Assembly: GCF_003390865.1 (NCBI RefSeq)
Contig: NZ_QMEJ01000005.1
Location: forward strand, 124,001-188,000
Direction: 5' to 3'
Source: Tropicimonas sp. IMCC34011
GTDB taxonomy: Bacteria; Pseudomonadota; Alphaproteobacteria; Rhodobacterales; Rhodobacteraceae
DNA length: 64,000 nucleotides
Shown here piece after piece: positions 51,003 through 60,587 of this stretch. The translations under genes were made by a program, and so were the position numbers. The notes below the pieces were generated by a model. It was not told the origin of the DNA and did not search any database. It saw nothing but the letters and a program-made list of their open reading frames with translations. Numbering within the stretch: the stretch's first letter is position 1; each line of letters opens with the position of its first letter.

Positions 51003-53428
51003 CCCGCCCCCCGGGCGCGGGCGACGGCGGCGAGGACGCGCTCCGGCGTCGCCGGCGCGTCGAGGTTCGGATAGTGCGGTCCGCAGGCGGCGCAGGCGTC
51101 GGACAGCGCCATGAGGGCGGAAATGCCCAGCATGAGCGGCGGCTCGCCCACGGCCTTCGAGCGATAGATCGTCTCCTCCCGGTTCGGCGCGTCCCAGAGC
51201 GCAACGTTGAAGCGGCGGGGCCGGTCCGAGCAGGCCGGGATCTTGTAGGTTGAGGGAGCGTGGGTCGTCAGGCGGCCCTTCTCATCCCACACGAGCTCCT
51301 CGGTGGTGAGCCAGCCGGCGCCCTGCACGAAACCGCCCTCGATCTGTCCGATGTCGATGGCGGGGTTCAGCGAGGCGCCGGCATCGTGCAGGATGTCGGT
51401 CCCGAGGATGCGGTTCTCGCCGGTGAGCGTGTCGATCACGACCTCGGTCACCGCCGCGCCGTAGGCGAAGTAGAAGAACGGGCGGCCTTCGCCGGCGACC
51501 CGGTCCCAGACGATCTTCGGCGTCTTGTAGAAGCCGGTCGCGGAGAGGCTTATGCGGGCGAGGTAGCAGTCCCGTACGACGTCCTCCCAAGGGTAGGCCT
51601 CGCCACCGACATGGACGTGGCCGTCCTCGAACCGCACCGAGGCAGGGTCCGCCTGCTGCCGCTCGGCGACGAAGGCGGCCATCCGCTCCCTGATCGCGTC
51701 GCAGGCGGCGCGGACGGCCATGCCATTGAGATCGGCGCCGGATGAGGCGGCGGTCGCCGAGGTGTTCGGAACCTTGCCGGTATCGGTCGCGGTGATCTTC
51801 ACCCGCGACGCATCCACTCCGAAGCGGCTCGCGGCGACCTGCGCAACCTTGCGGAAGAGACCCTGTCCCATCTCCGTGCCGCCGTGGTTCATCCGCACCG
51901 AACCGTCGGTGTACACATGGACGAGCGCGCCGGCCTGGTTGAGGTGGGTGAGCGTGAAGGAGATGCCGAACTTCACCGGCGTGAGCGCGATCCCCTTCTT
52001 CAGCACGGGGCTTGCCGCGTTCCACTCCGCGATGGCTGCACGGCGGGCGGCGTAGCCCGAGGTTTCGGCCAGCCGGTCCGTCATCGCGTGCAGGATGAAA
52101 TCCTCCACCGGCATCGCGTAGGGCGTGGTCTGGTGGCCGCGGGGGTCCGGGCGAATGTCGGCGCCGCGCGTGCCGCTGGCCGAGCCGCGGCTGGCGGGAT
52201 CGGCATGATCGAGAGAGTGGCCGCGGGCGGCGTCCTCGGCCGCGGCGGTGCCGGCGATGCCGCTGCCGGCGTCGCTCCCGTCCGCTTCCTCGTAGTAGTT
52301 GGCGCGGCGGATCTCGATCGGGTCACGCCCGAGGCGGTGGGCGATCTCGTCCATCACCCGCTCGACCCCGACCATTCCCTGCGGCCCGCCGAAGCCGCGG
52401 AAGGCGGTCGCGCTCTGGGTGTTGGTGCGCAGGCGGTGGGAGACGATCCGGGCGGCGGGCAGGTTGTAGGCGTTGTCCGCATGGAGCATGGCGCGGTCCG
52501 CCACGGGAAGCGAGAGGTCCTGGCTCCAGCCGCAGCGGCAGAACTGCTCCACCTCGAGACCGAGGATGCGGCCGTCCGCGTCGATCCCGGCGCGATAGTC
52601 GATACGGAAATCGTGGCGCTTCCCGGTGATGACCATGTCATCGTCCCGGTCGTAGCGCATCCGGCAGGGGCGGCCGGTGGCGCGGGCGGTGACGGCGCAG
52701 GCGACGGCAAGCGCGTTGCCCTGGCTTTCCTTGCCGCCGAAGCCGCCGCCCATCCGCCGCACCTCGACGCGGACGTCGGACATGGGCAGGCCGAGCGCCT
52801 CGGCCACCTTGTGCTGGATCTCGGTCGGATGCTGGGTGGAGGAATGGACGAGGACGCCGCCATCCTCCTCCGGCAGAGCGAGGGCGGCCTGCCCCTCGAG
52901 ATAGAAGTGCTCCTGCCCGCCGATCCTGATCGAGCCCTCGATCACCTCTGCGGCGGAGGCGATGGCGGGCCCGGGGTCGCCCTTCGTCCAGATCACCGGC
53001 CCGTCCTCGAACCGGCGATCCGCCGCGATGGCGTCCTCGATGGTCAGGATCGCGGGGCTCTCCTCGATCTCCACCTCGGCGAGACGCACGGCGCGGCGCG
53101 CGGCCAGATGGCTCGTCGCGGCGACGATGAAGATCGGCTGGCCCATGTAGTGGACCTCGCCGGAGGACAGCATCTCCTCGTGGAAATCGGGAGAGGGGGA
53201 GACGTCGTTCTCCGCGGGCAAGTCCTCTGCGGTCAGGACGGCGACGACACCGTCCGCCGCGCGCACCGCCGACAGGTCCATCCGCGCGATCCGGCCAGCG
53301 GCGACGGCGGAGAGACCGAAGGCGAGGTGAAGCGCGCCGGCGGGGGCCGGAATGTCGTCGATATAGCGGGCCTGCCCGGTGACATGGAGCCAGGCGCTGT
53401 CATGCGGAAGGGATGCCGTGACACTCAT
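50999..53428 (-). CDS. xdhB: Xanthine dehydrogenase, molybdenum subunit
   Basis: An 809-residue molybdopterin subunit of the two-chain xanthine dehydrogenase. Features include [20 protein letters not shown] in the first cofactor domain, [38 protein letters not shown], and the active-site end [19 protein letters not shown] with the catalytic Glu. Together with XdhA it hydroxylates hypoxanthine and xanthine to urate. Oddly, around residues 378-425 the family sequence is interrupted by a low-complexity Asp/Gly/Ala/Ser/Arg stretch ([18 protein letters not shown] and onward). It overlaps xdhA and xdhC by 4 bp. Confidence 0.95.
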   Translation of the reverse strand: MSVTASLPHDSAWLHVTGQARYIDDIPAPAGALHLAFGLSAVAAGRIARMDLSAVRAADGVVAVLTAEDLPAENDVSPSPDFHEEMLSSGEVHYMGQPIFIVAATSHLAARRAVRLAEVEIEESPAILTIEDAIAADRRFEDGPVIWTKGDPGPAIASAAEVIEGSIRIGGQEHFYLEGQAALALPEEDGGVLVHSSTQHPTEIQHKVAEALGLPMSDVRVEVRRMGGGFGGKESQGNALAVACAVTARATGRPCRMRYDRDDDMVITGKRHDFRIDYRAGIDADGRILGLEVEQFCRCGWSQDLSLPVADRAMLHADNAYNLPAARIVSHRLRTNTQSATAFRGFGGPQGMVGVERVMDEIAHRLGRDPIEIRRANYYEEADGSDAGSGIAGTAAAEDAARGHSLDHADPASRGSASGTRGADIRPDPRGHQTTPYAMPVEDFILHAMTDRLAETSGYAARRAAIAEWNAASPVLKKGIALTPVKFGISFTLTHLNQAGALVHVYTDGSVRMNHGGTEMGQGLFRKVAQVAASRFGVDASRVKITATDTGKVPNTSATAASSGADLNGMAVRAACDAIRERMAAFVAERQQADPASVRFEDGHVHVGGEAYPWEDVVRDCYLARISLSATGFYKTPKIVWDRVAGEGRPFFYFAYGAAVTEVVIDTLTGENRILGTDILHDAGASLNPAIDIGQIEGGFVQGAGWLTTEELVWDEKGRLTTHAPSTYKIPACSDRPRRFNVALWDAPNREETIYRSKAVGEPPLMLGISALMALSDACAACGPHYPNLDAPATPERVLAAVARARGAG

Positions 53429-54906
53429 GACGTCACCTCGAAGATGGAGGGGGCCGCGCCGGTGAGGTCGGCATGGTAGCGCCTGAGCATCCCCCGGGCG
53501 GCCTCCATGCGGTACTCCGCGGAGGCGCGCATGTCCGACAGCGGCGCGAAATCCTCGGCGAAGGCCGGCAGCGCGGCGGCGATGGTCTTTTCGCTCCAGG
53601 CCCGGCCCAGAAGCGCTTCCTCCACCGCGATGGCACGCTTCGGGGTGCCGGCCATTCCGCCGAACGCGATCCGGGCGGAGCGCACTTCACCACCCTCCAG
53701 CGTGACGTTGAAGCAGCCGCAGACGGCGGAGATGTCCTGATCGAAGCGCTTGGAGAGCTTGTAGCAGCGCAGGGCCCTGGCCCGCGTGGGCAGGGAGACC
53801 GCCTCGACGAACTCGCCCGGCGCGCGGTCCTGTCTGCCGTACTCGATGAAGAACTGCTCGAGCGGGATCTGCCGCCGCACATCGCCCTTCCTGAGGTGCA
53901 GCGTCGCGCCGAGGGCGATGAGGGCGGGCGGGCCGTCTCCGATGGGAGAGCCGTTGGCGATGTTGCCGCCGATCGTCGCGGCCTCCCGGATCTGCTCCGA
54001 GGCAAAGCGGCGTATCATCTCGCCGAAGGAGGGGAAGAGGGGGGCGAGCGCTTCCCGCACATCGGCCCACGGGGTCATGGCCCGGATCAGGATCTCCTCG
54101 TCCCCGATCTCGATGCCGCGCAGGTCGGACACGCCTGCGAGGAAGCAGACCGGGCCGAGGTCCCGCAGGCCCTTCGTCACCCAGAGCCCGACATCGGTCG
54201 CCCCTGCGACGAGGGTGGCATCCGGGTTCGCCTCGTACCACGCGGCCATCTCCTCCACGCTGCCGGGGCGGACCCAGCCGTGATCGGCCAGGGCATTCCC
54301 CGCACCGGTCGCGGCCCCGGTTCCGGCGACGGGGTCGCGCTCCCCCCAGTCGGCGCCGGGACGACCGCCCTTCGCCGCCGCGTCGTCCGTTCCCGGGGCG
54401 GCGGAGTGGCCGAGCTTCGAGAGGTCCTCTTCCATCCACTCAGGGATCTCCGCCTCCGCAGCGGCCTCGGCGGCGCGGATGATCGGGGCGTATCCGGTAC
54501 AGCGGCAGAGATTGCCGGCGAGGATGTCGTCATGATCCCGCCGCCCGTTCTTGTGTCCGACGGCCATCGAGACCACGAAGCCCGGCGTGCAGAAGCCGCA
54601 CTGGCTGCCGTGCTTCTCCACCATGGCGCGCTGCACGGGATGAGGCATGCCGTCCGGTCCGGCGATGCCTTCCACGGTGCGGATGGCCTTGCCGTCGATC
54701 TGGGGCAGGAAGAGGATGCAGGCGTTGAGCGCGCGGGCGCCACGCTCGTCCGTCACCATCACGGTGCAGGCGCCGCAATCGCCCTCGTTGCAGCCCTCCT
54801 TGGTCCCGGTCAGCCCGCGGGTCTCGCGCAGCCAGTCGAGCAGGGTTCGGGTCGGCGGGGCATCCACGGAGACGGGATCGCCGTTCAGCAGGAACGTGAC
54901 GGGCAT
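53425..54906 (-). CDS. xdhA: Xanthine dehydrogenase, iron-sulfur/FAD subunit
   Basis: A 493-residue subunit carrying two 2Fe-2S clusters and FAD, which passes electrons to NAD+. The first cluster is in [18 protein letters not shown], the second in [19 protein letters not shown] and [21 protein letters not shown] binding is seen in [20 protein letters not shown] and [20 protein letters not shown]. The linker between the iron-sulfur and FAD parts is long and low in complexity ([17 protein letters not shown]). It is first gene of the xdhABC-transporter operon and divergent from dnaE over 284 bp. Its ribosome-binding site is weak. Confidence 0.95.
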   Translation of the reverse strand: MPVTFLLNGDPVSVDAPPTRTLLDWLRETRGLTGTKEGCNEGDCGACTVMVTDERGARALNACILFLPQIDGKAIRTVEGIAGPDGMPHPVQRAMVEKHGSQCGFCTPGFVVSMAVGHKNGRRDHDDILAGNLCRCTGYAPIIRAAEAAAEAEIPEWMEEDLSKLGHSAAPGTDDAAAKGGRPGADWGERDPVAGTGAATGAGNALADHGWVRPGSVEEMAAWYEANPDATLVAGATDVGLWVTKGLRDLGPVCFLAGVSDLRGIEIGDEEILIRAMTPWADVREALAPLFPSFGEMIRRFASEQIREAATIGGNIANGSPIGDGPPALIALGATLHLRKGDVRRQIPLEQFFIEYGRQDRAPGEFVEAVSLPTRARALRCYKLSKRFDQDISAVCGCFNVTLEGGEVRSARIAFGGMAGTPKRAIAVEEALLGRAWSEKTIAAALPAFAEDFAPLSDMRASAEYRMEAARGMLRRYHADLTGAAPSIFEVTS

Positions 54907-55043
54907 GAAAGACTCAAGGGCCGCGGTACCGGTGTGTCAGGCAGTGGCGCGCTCGATGCGGCGTAGAACGCGCCAAGGGCAAGGAAAGCCGGACGAAAGC
55001 CCCTTGGCAAGCCCTCGCGGGCCGGAGCGCGGAGGGTAAGGCG

Positions 55044-55055
55044 GGGCATATGCCC
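55044..55055. promoter_or_regulatory. Perfect palindrome in xdhA-dnaE gap
   Basis: GGGCATATGCCC, a perfect 12-bp palindrome, about 140 bp from each divergent start. It could be an operator for the purine operon. One short palindrome is weak support. Confidence 0.25.
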
Positions 55056-55190
55056 GGTTTCGCGCCGGGAATGCCCTGTTTTGCGGCATTCCTCCGCCGC
55101 GTTCGGGATCCCTCAAGGCCGGGCCTGCCTGACGCCACGCCGCACCTCTGCCCGCTTCCGCCAGAGGGCGCCTGCGCCTATGGTGGCGGC

Positions 55191-58100
55191 ATGTCCAAAG
55201 CCCCCCGATTCATCCACCTGCGCGTCCATTCCGAGTACTCCCTCCTAGAGGGCGCTGTCCGGCTCAAGAAGCTGCCCGGCCTCTGCCGCGAGATGAAGAT
55301 GCCGGCGGTCGCTGTGACCGATACGGACAACATGTTCGCCGCGCTGGAATTTTCCGTCACGGCGGCGGGGCAGGGCATCCAGCCGATCATGGGCTGTCAG
55401 GTCAGCCTCGAATACCAGGAGCCGGAGCCCGGCGCGCGGCCGATCCCGCCGGCGCCCGTCGTGCTGCTCGCCCAGAACGCGGCGGGCTACGCCAACCTGA
55501 TGAAGATCAACAGCTTTCTCTATCTCCGGGGCGACGGGCGCGAGGCGCATGTCACGGTGAAGGAGCTGACGGAGCATGCCGAGGGCATCATCTGTCTCAC
55601 CGGCGGTCCGCTCGGGCCTCTCGGGCGGCTGATCCTGCAGGGGCGCCGTCCGGCGGCGGAGGCCCTTGCCTCCCGCCTCGCCGCGGCGTTCCCGCATCGC
55701 CTCTACGTGGAGCTGCAGCGCCATCCGGGGGAGAACGGCCTGCCGGAAGAGGAGGCGCTGACCGAACGGCCGATGATCGAGATGGCCTATGCCATGCGCC
55801 TGCCGCTCGTCGCCACCAACGATGCCTATTTCCCCAAGCCCACGATGTACGAGGCGCATGACGCGCTGATCTGCATCGCGGAGGGCGCCTATGTGGACCA
55901 GCAGGAACCGCGCCGGCGTCTGACCCCCCAGCATTATCTCAAAACCCCGGAGGAGATGGCCGCGCTCTTCGCCGACCTGCCCGAGGCGATCGAGAACACC
56001 GTGGAGATCGCACGGCGCTGCCACGTCGTGTCGGAGTTGCGGGATCCGATCCTGCCGCGCTTCGCCGACAACGAGGTGGCCGAGCTGCGGCGGCAGGCGA
56101 AGGACGGCCTCGTGGCCCGTCTCGCCGTCATCCCCCACGCCGCGCCGGTCGAGGAGTACGAGAAGCGCCTCGAATTCGAGCTCGGCATCATCGAGGGTAT
56201 GGGCTTCCCCGGGTACTTCCTGATCGTCGCGGACTTCATCAAGTGGGCGAAGGACCAGAACATCCCGGTCGGGCCGGGGCGGGGGTCGGGCGCGGGCTCG
56301 CTCGTCGCCTATGCGCTGACGATCACGGATCTTGATCCCCTACGCTACTCCCTCCTCTTCGAGCGGTTCCTCAACCCCGAGCGGGTCTCCATGCCCGACT
56401 TCGACATCGACTTCTGCATGGACCGCCGCGAGGAGGTGATCCGCTACGTGCAGGGCAAGTACGGCCGGGAAAAGGTCGGCCAGATCATCACCTTCGGTGC
56501 GCTTCTGTCGAAGGCCGCCGTCCGCGATATCGGCCGGGTCCTTCAGATGCCCTACGGGCAGGTGGACCGGCTGTCGAAGATGATTCCGGTGGAGGGCGTG
56601 AAGCCCGTTTCCATCCAGCAGGCGCTCGTGCAGGAGGAGCGGCTGCGCGCCGAGGCGCGGGCCGAAGAGGTGGTCGACCGCCTTCTGACCTACGGCCAGC
56701 AGGTCGAGGGGCTGCTGCGCAACGCCTCCACCCACGCCGCCGGCGTCGTGATCGGGGACAGGCCGCTCGATGCGCTCGTTCCGCTCTATCAGGACCCGCG
56801 GTCGGACATGCCGGCCACGCAGTTCAACATGAAATGGGTGGAGCAGGCCGGGCTGGTGAAGTTCGACTTCCTCGGCCTCAAGACCCTGACCGTCATTCAG
56901 AATGCGGTCGATCTGATCGTGGCCGGTGGGCGTCCGCTCCACATCTCTCCCGAAGGGGAGACGCTGTTCGAACCGCCGGAGGGCCACCTCAACGACATCG
57001 GCGCGATCCCCCTCGACGACGAGGCCTCCTACAAGCTCTATGCCGATGCGAAGACCGTCGCCGTGTTCCAGGTGGAATCCACCGGCATGATGGACGCTCT
57101 CCGGCGCATGAAGCCGACCTGCATCGAGGACATCGTCGCCCTCGTCGCGCTCTACCGGCCCGGCCCGATGGAGAACATCCCGAAGTATTGCGAGGTCAAG
57201 AACGGCCTGTCCGAGCGGGACCGGCTGCATCCCCTGATCGATCATATCCTCGACGAGACGCAGGGCATCATCGTCTACCAGGAACAGGTGATGCAGATCG
57301 CGCAGGAGATGGCGGGATACTCCCTCGGCGGCGCCGACCTGCTCCGCCGCGCGATGGGCAAGAAGATCAAGGAGGCGATGGACGCGGAGCGGCCGAAGTT
57401 CCTGGACGGCTCCGAGAAGAACGGCGTCGACAAGGACAAGGCCCAGGAGGTCTGGGATCTTCTCGAGAAGTTCGCCAACTACGGGTTCAACAAGTCCCAC
57501 GCCGCCGCCTATGCCGTGGTCAGCTACCAGACGGCCTGGCTCAAGGCGAACCACCCGGTCGAGTTCATGGCCGCGGTGATGAATTGCGATATCCACCTGA
57601 CGGACAAGCTCGCGATCTACGCCGAGGAGGTGCGCCGCGGCCTGAAGATCGACATCATCCCGCCATGCGTGAACCGCTCCCTCGCGACGTTCGGCGTGAA
57701 GGACGGCAAGATCCTCTACGCGCTGGGCGCGCTCAAGAACGTCGGGGCCGACGCGATGCAGCTCATCGTGGACGGGCGCGGGGACCGGCCCTTCGCCACG
57801 CTCTACGACATCGCCCGCCGGGTCGATCTCAAGCGCATCGGCAAGCGGCCGCTCGAGATGCTGGTTCGCGCCGGCGCCTTCGACGAGCTCGACCGCAACC
57901 GCCGCCGCGTGCTGGACGGCCTCGATGCCCTCGTCGCCTATTCCGCCGCGATCCACGAGCAGCGCCATTCCAATCAGGTGTCGCTCTTCGGCGAGGCGGG
58001 GGACGATCTGCCCGAGCCGAGGATGCCGAACGCTGAGGACTGGATGCCCGCCGAGCGGCTCGGTGAGGAGCACCGCGCCGTCGGCTTCTACCTCTCCGGC

Positions 58101-58703
58101 CACCCGCTCGACGATTTCATGGGCGCGCTCAAGCGAAAGGGCATCAAAACGCTGGAGCGGGTCCGGGCCGAAAGCGCCAATGGCCCCGCCATCGTGAAGA
58201 TGGCCGGCACCGTCTCCGCCAAGCAGGAGCGCAAGTCCGCCCGCGGAAACCGCTTCGCGTTCGTCTCGCTGTCGGATCCGACCGGCCTTTACGAGGTCAC
58301 CGTCTTTTCGGACACGCTCGAGGCGGCACGGGATGCGCTTGAGCCCGGCAGCAACGTCGTGATCACCGCGGAGGCAACGGCGGAGGCAGACCAGCTCAAG
58401 CTCCTCTGCCGCGGCGCGACCCCTCTCGAGCAGGCGGTTGCGGGCGCGGAAGGCGGCGCGGTCCGCGTCGTGCTCGAAGAGCCGGACGCCGTGGAAATGG
58501 TCTCGACCGTTCTGGAGCGGTACGGCGCCCAGACGCGGGAGCGGGGACAGATCCTCCTGGAGATCAACGCCCCGGGCTTCGCCGAGGTGGAGTTCGTCCT
58601 CGGGGACGGGCTTCCGGTAAGCGCGACGATCCGGGGGGCGATCAAGTCCCTCCGCGGCGTGGCGCTGGTCGAGGATGCCGAACCCGTGGCGCTGCGGAGC
58701 TGA
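55191..58703 (+). CDS. dnaE: DNA polymerase III alpha subunit
   Basis: A 1,170-residue replicative polymerase, catalytic subunit. The N-terminal PHP domain starts FIHLRVHSEYSLLEGAVRLK. The C-family polymerase core has VGPGRGSGAGSLVAYAL and the catalytic acids in MPDFDIDFCMDRREEVIRY near residue 403, followed by KVGQIITFGALLSKAAVRDI. The thumb and beta-clamp regions and a C-terminal OB fold (IVKMAGTVSAKQERKSARGN) complete it. Length matches DnaE1 rather than error-prone ImuC. The start MSKAPRFIHL is the family's normal one. It is a single gene with no obvious operon partner. Confidence 0.97.
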   Translation: MSKAPRFIHLRVHSEYSLLEGAVRLKKLPGLCREMKMPAVAVTDTDNMFAALEFSVTAAGQGIQPIMGCQVSLEYQEPEPGARPIPPAPVVLLAQNAAGYANLMKINSFLYLRGDGREAHVTVKELTEHAEGIICLTGGPLGPLGRLILQGRRPAAEALASRLAAAFPHRLYVELQRHPGENGLPEEEALTERPMIEMAYAMRLPLVATNDAYFPKPTMYEAHDALICIAEGAYVDQQEPRRRLTPQHYLKTPEEMAALFADLPEAIENTVEIARRCHVVSELRDPILPRFADNEVAELRRQAKDGLVARLAVIPHAAPVEEYEKRLEFELGIIEGMGFPGYFLIVADFIKWAKDQNIPVGPGRGSGAGSLVAYALTITDLDPLRYSLLFERFLNPERVSMPDFDIDFCMDRREEVIRYVQGKYGREKVGQIITFGALLSKAAVRDIGRVLQMPYGQVDRLSKMIPVEGVKPVSIQQALVQEERLRAEARAEEVVDRLLTYGQQVEGLLRNASTHAAGVVIGDRPLDALVPLYQDPRSDMPATQFNMKWVEQAGLVKFDFLGLKTLTVIQNAVDLIVAGGRPLHISPEGETLFEPPEGHLNDIGAIPLDDEASYKLYADAKTVAVFQVESTGMMDALRRMKPTCIEDIVALVALYRPGPMENIPKYCEVKNGLSERDRLHPLIDHILDETQGIIVYQEQVMQIAQEMAGYSLGGADLLRRAMGKKIKEAMDAERPKFLDGSEKNGVDKDKAQEVWDLLEKFANYGFNKSHAAAYAVVSYQTAWLKANHPVEFMAAVMNCDIHLTDKLAIYAEEVRRGLKIDIIPPCVNRSLATFGVKDGKILYALGALKNVGADAMQLIVDGRGDRPFATLYDIARRVDLKRIGKRPLEMLVRAGAFDELDRNRRRVLDGLDALVAYSAAIHEQRHSNQVSLFGEAGDDLPEPRMPNAEDWMPAERLGEEHRAVGFYLSGHPLDDFMGALKRKGIKTLERVRAESANGPAIVKMAGTVSAKQERKSARGNRFAFVSLSDPTGLYEVTVFSDTLEAARDALEPGSNVVITAEATAEADQLKLLCRGATPLEQAVAGAEGGAVRVVLEEPDAVEMVSTVLERYGAQTRERGQILLEINAPGFAEVEFVLGDGLPVSATIRGAIKSLRGVALVEDAEPVALRS

Positions 58704-58915
58704 GTCGCCGGCAGCGGCGTGCTTGAGAAAACGTGAACGCAGTCGCATGAAAGTGGCGGTTCCGTGCGCGCCGGACCAGCCGATGCGCGCGGCCTCGCCC
58801 ATCGGCGGGCGTCTTCGCGCTCAGGTTGTGATTTGCCCCCCGCCACCCGCTTGCCGGACACGGACCCCCTCTGTAGCACCTCCCCGAACATGCGACTTCA
58901 ACGGAGGTTTTCCGG

Positions 58916-59509
58916 ATGCGCGTCCGCGATTGCGCCACACTCGTCGTCCTTGCCCTTGCTTGGCTCACGATCCCCGCCCATGCCGGAGGGCAGAGCCAGA
59001 CGACACCGGCCGCCGAGGTCAAGGCCAACACCATCGCCACCGTCGTCGCCAACCCGCCCCCGTTCGGCGAGATGACGAAGGTGTGCGGCGCGTCCGGCGA
59101 GGCGCTCGGCACGCCGGTGGACAAGCGTCCCGAGAGCGGCCGGACGCAGTTCGTGCTCTACGACAGCGCCTACGGATCCTCGCAGCCGCGCTCTTTCTTC
59201 GTCACCGGCCTGGACGGCAACTGCGCGATCCACGTTCGCGCGACGGTGGCGATGTTCGGCTCCCTCGAACTGTACGAGATGATGCAGTTCGGCGGCCTCG
59301 GAGCACCGGCGGGTGCCCCCACCGATGCCACCTATGCCCAGCTTCGCGCGGCCAAGTGCGGAGGTGCGCCAGCGCCCTGCACGGGGCGGAAGCTGGACGC
59401 GCTGGCCAAGGATACCGCCTTCCTCAGCCTCTATGAGACGCAGGACAGCGCGCAGCACCTCGAACTCCTCCTCCATCGTGGCGCGGTTCAGGCCGCGGCG
59501 CTGAAGTAG
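58916..59509 (+). CDS. Secreted protein of unknown function
   Basis: A 197-residue protein with a signal peptide at residues 1-~23 (VVLALAWLTIPAHAGG). The mature part has four cysteines (KVCGASG, GNCAIHV, AKCGGAPAPC), which could form two disulfides in the periplasm, and a strand-rich middle region RSFFVTGLDGNCAIHVRATV. I recognise no domain. GGAGG lies eight bases upstream of the ATG. It is flanked by dnaE upstream and, convergent, by the CtrA-like regulator. No partner is evident. Confidence 0.78.
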   Translation: MRVRDCATLVVLALAWLTIPAHAGGQSQTTPAAEVKANTIATVVANPPPFGEMTKVCGASGEALGTPVDKRPESGRTQFVLYDSAYGSSQPRSFFVTGLDGNCAIHVRATVAMFGSLELYEMMQFGGLGAPAGAPTDATYAQLRAAKCGGAPAPCTGRKLDALAKDTAFLSLYETQDSAQHLELLLHRGAVQAAALK

Positions 59510-59561
59510 GCGAGGCCAGGGCAGGGGCCGAGCTGCCGACCCTCCCTGACCCGCGCCGCCG

Positions 59562-60335
59562 TCAGGCGAGCTGGCGGCGATCTTCCCGGATCGCGACCTT
59601 GCGCCTGCGTCGCTCGACAAAGTGCAGGGCGGCCTCGGTCAGCTGGCGGGCCTGGTCCCGGGCGTTGAGGCCGAAGCCGTAGCCACGCCCCCACGCCGTC
59701 GAAATGGCGCCCGGGCCGCCACCCAGATCGGCGATCTTCTTGCGGATCTTGCAGACATGCACGTCGATCGTCTTCACTTCGGGACCCTCCTCCACGTCAT
59801 AGAGATGGGCGAGCATCTCCTCCTTCTCCACGGTGCGTCCGTGGCGGAGGGCAAGCATTTCCACGAGCCGCGATTCCGTCGGCGTCAGGTGAAGGGGCTG
59901 GCCCCTCACTGTCGCGGTGCAGGTCACGAGATCGTAGGCGAGACCCTCGGAGACGAGGACGGGATGGGCAAGGCCAGCGCGGCGGCGGACCACCGCGCCG
60001 ATCCGGGCGGCCGATTCCCGCGCGTCGGCGCATTCGAGAAGGACGTCGTCCGCGCCGAGGTCGAACGCGGCAGCGCGCGCGCCGGAATCGGATCCGGGGG
60101 GCATCAGGACGAGGATCGGCAGGTGCGGACGATAGGAGCGGATCAGCTTCACCGCCTCGCGCCAGTCGAGGTCCGGAAGGTCCATGTCGACGATGACGGC
60201 GTCGATCTGGCCGAGATCGGCCCAGTCCACCAGTTCCTGCCCGGTCTGGACGGTCGATATCGCGAAGCCGGCGGCGCGCAGGTCGGTGATCGTCGAGGCG
60301 GCGCCCCAGGTGGTTTCGGTCGCTAGGATGCGCAT
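59562..60335 (-). CDS. CtrA-like response regulator with degenerate receiver
   Basis: A 257-residue OmpR/CtrA-type regulator. The receiver keeps the phospho-acceptor-like Asp50 in AVIVDMDLPDLD. It has lost the usual acidic pair (MRILATETTW instead of VEDD), the conserved Ser/Thr (now LMPPG) and the conserved Lys (LLECADARE instead of LTKPFHREE). The C-terminal winged helix is CtrA-like: LHLTPTESRLVEMLALRHGR, LAHLYDVEEGPEVKTIDVHV and CKIRKKIADLGG, ending AWGRGYGF. A basic tail follows. AAAGGA lies eight bases upstream of ATG 60335. It may act independently of phosphorylation. It is probably a paralogue or diverged form of CtrA, the cell-cycle and motility regulator; no kinase gene is nearby. 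Confidence 0.85.
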   Translation of the reverse strand: MRILATETTWGAASTITDLRAAGFAISTVQTGQELVDWADLGQIDAVIVDMDLPDLDWREAVKLIRSYRPHLPILVLMPPGSDSGARAAAFDLGADDVLLECADARESAARIGAVVRRRAGLAHPVLVSEGLAYDLVTCTATVRGQPLHLTPTESRLVEMLALRHGRTVEKEEMLAHLYDVEEGPEVKTIDVHVCKIRKKIADLGGGPGAISTAWGRGYGFGLNARDQARQLTEAALHFVERRRRKVAIREDRRQLA

Positions 60336-60537
60336 GGGTCGGGTCCTTTCACACGAGGGCCTCGTAACGTGCACGCCGCCCGGACCTCGTCCGGGAGAAG
60401 GCGCGCCACGTACATGGCAACAACTAAAGATCGGGGGGAGGTTCTCCTCGACGCCGCAAAGGGCGGGAACCCACCTGCGGTAAACCCATTACTAGCGGGA
60501 AAACCCCATGGCGAGAAGATGCCATGAGATCATAGGG

Positions 60538-60552
60538 TTAAGGAGGCGTTAC
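60538..60552. promoter_or_regulatory. CtrA-type site upstream of the CtrA-like gene
   Basis: TTAA-N7-TTAC, matching the CtrA consensus TTAA-N7-TTAA at seven of eight bases and, read on the minus strand, ending TTAACC. It lies about 200 bp before the start of the CtrA-like regulator in a region richer in A and T, so it could mark autoregulation or control by CtrA. Confidence 0.4.
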
Positions 60553-60559
60553 GGTGTGC

Positions 60560-60582
60560 GGCAGGACGGTGGCCGTCCTGCC
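60560..60582 (-). terminator. Hairpin after maeB
   Basis: GGCAGGACGG and CCGTCCTGCC, a perfect 10-bp stem with a 3-base loop, beginning 6 bp after the maeB stop. There is no T-run in the maeB direction. Confidence 0.5.
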
Positions 60583-60587
60583 GGTGA

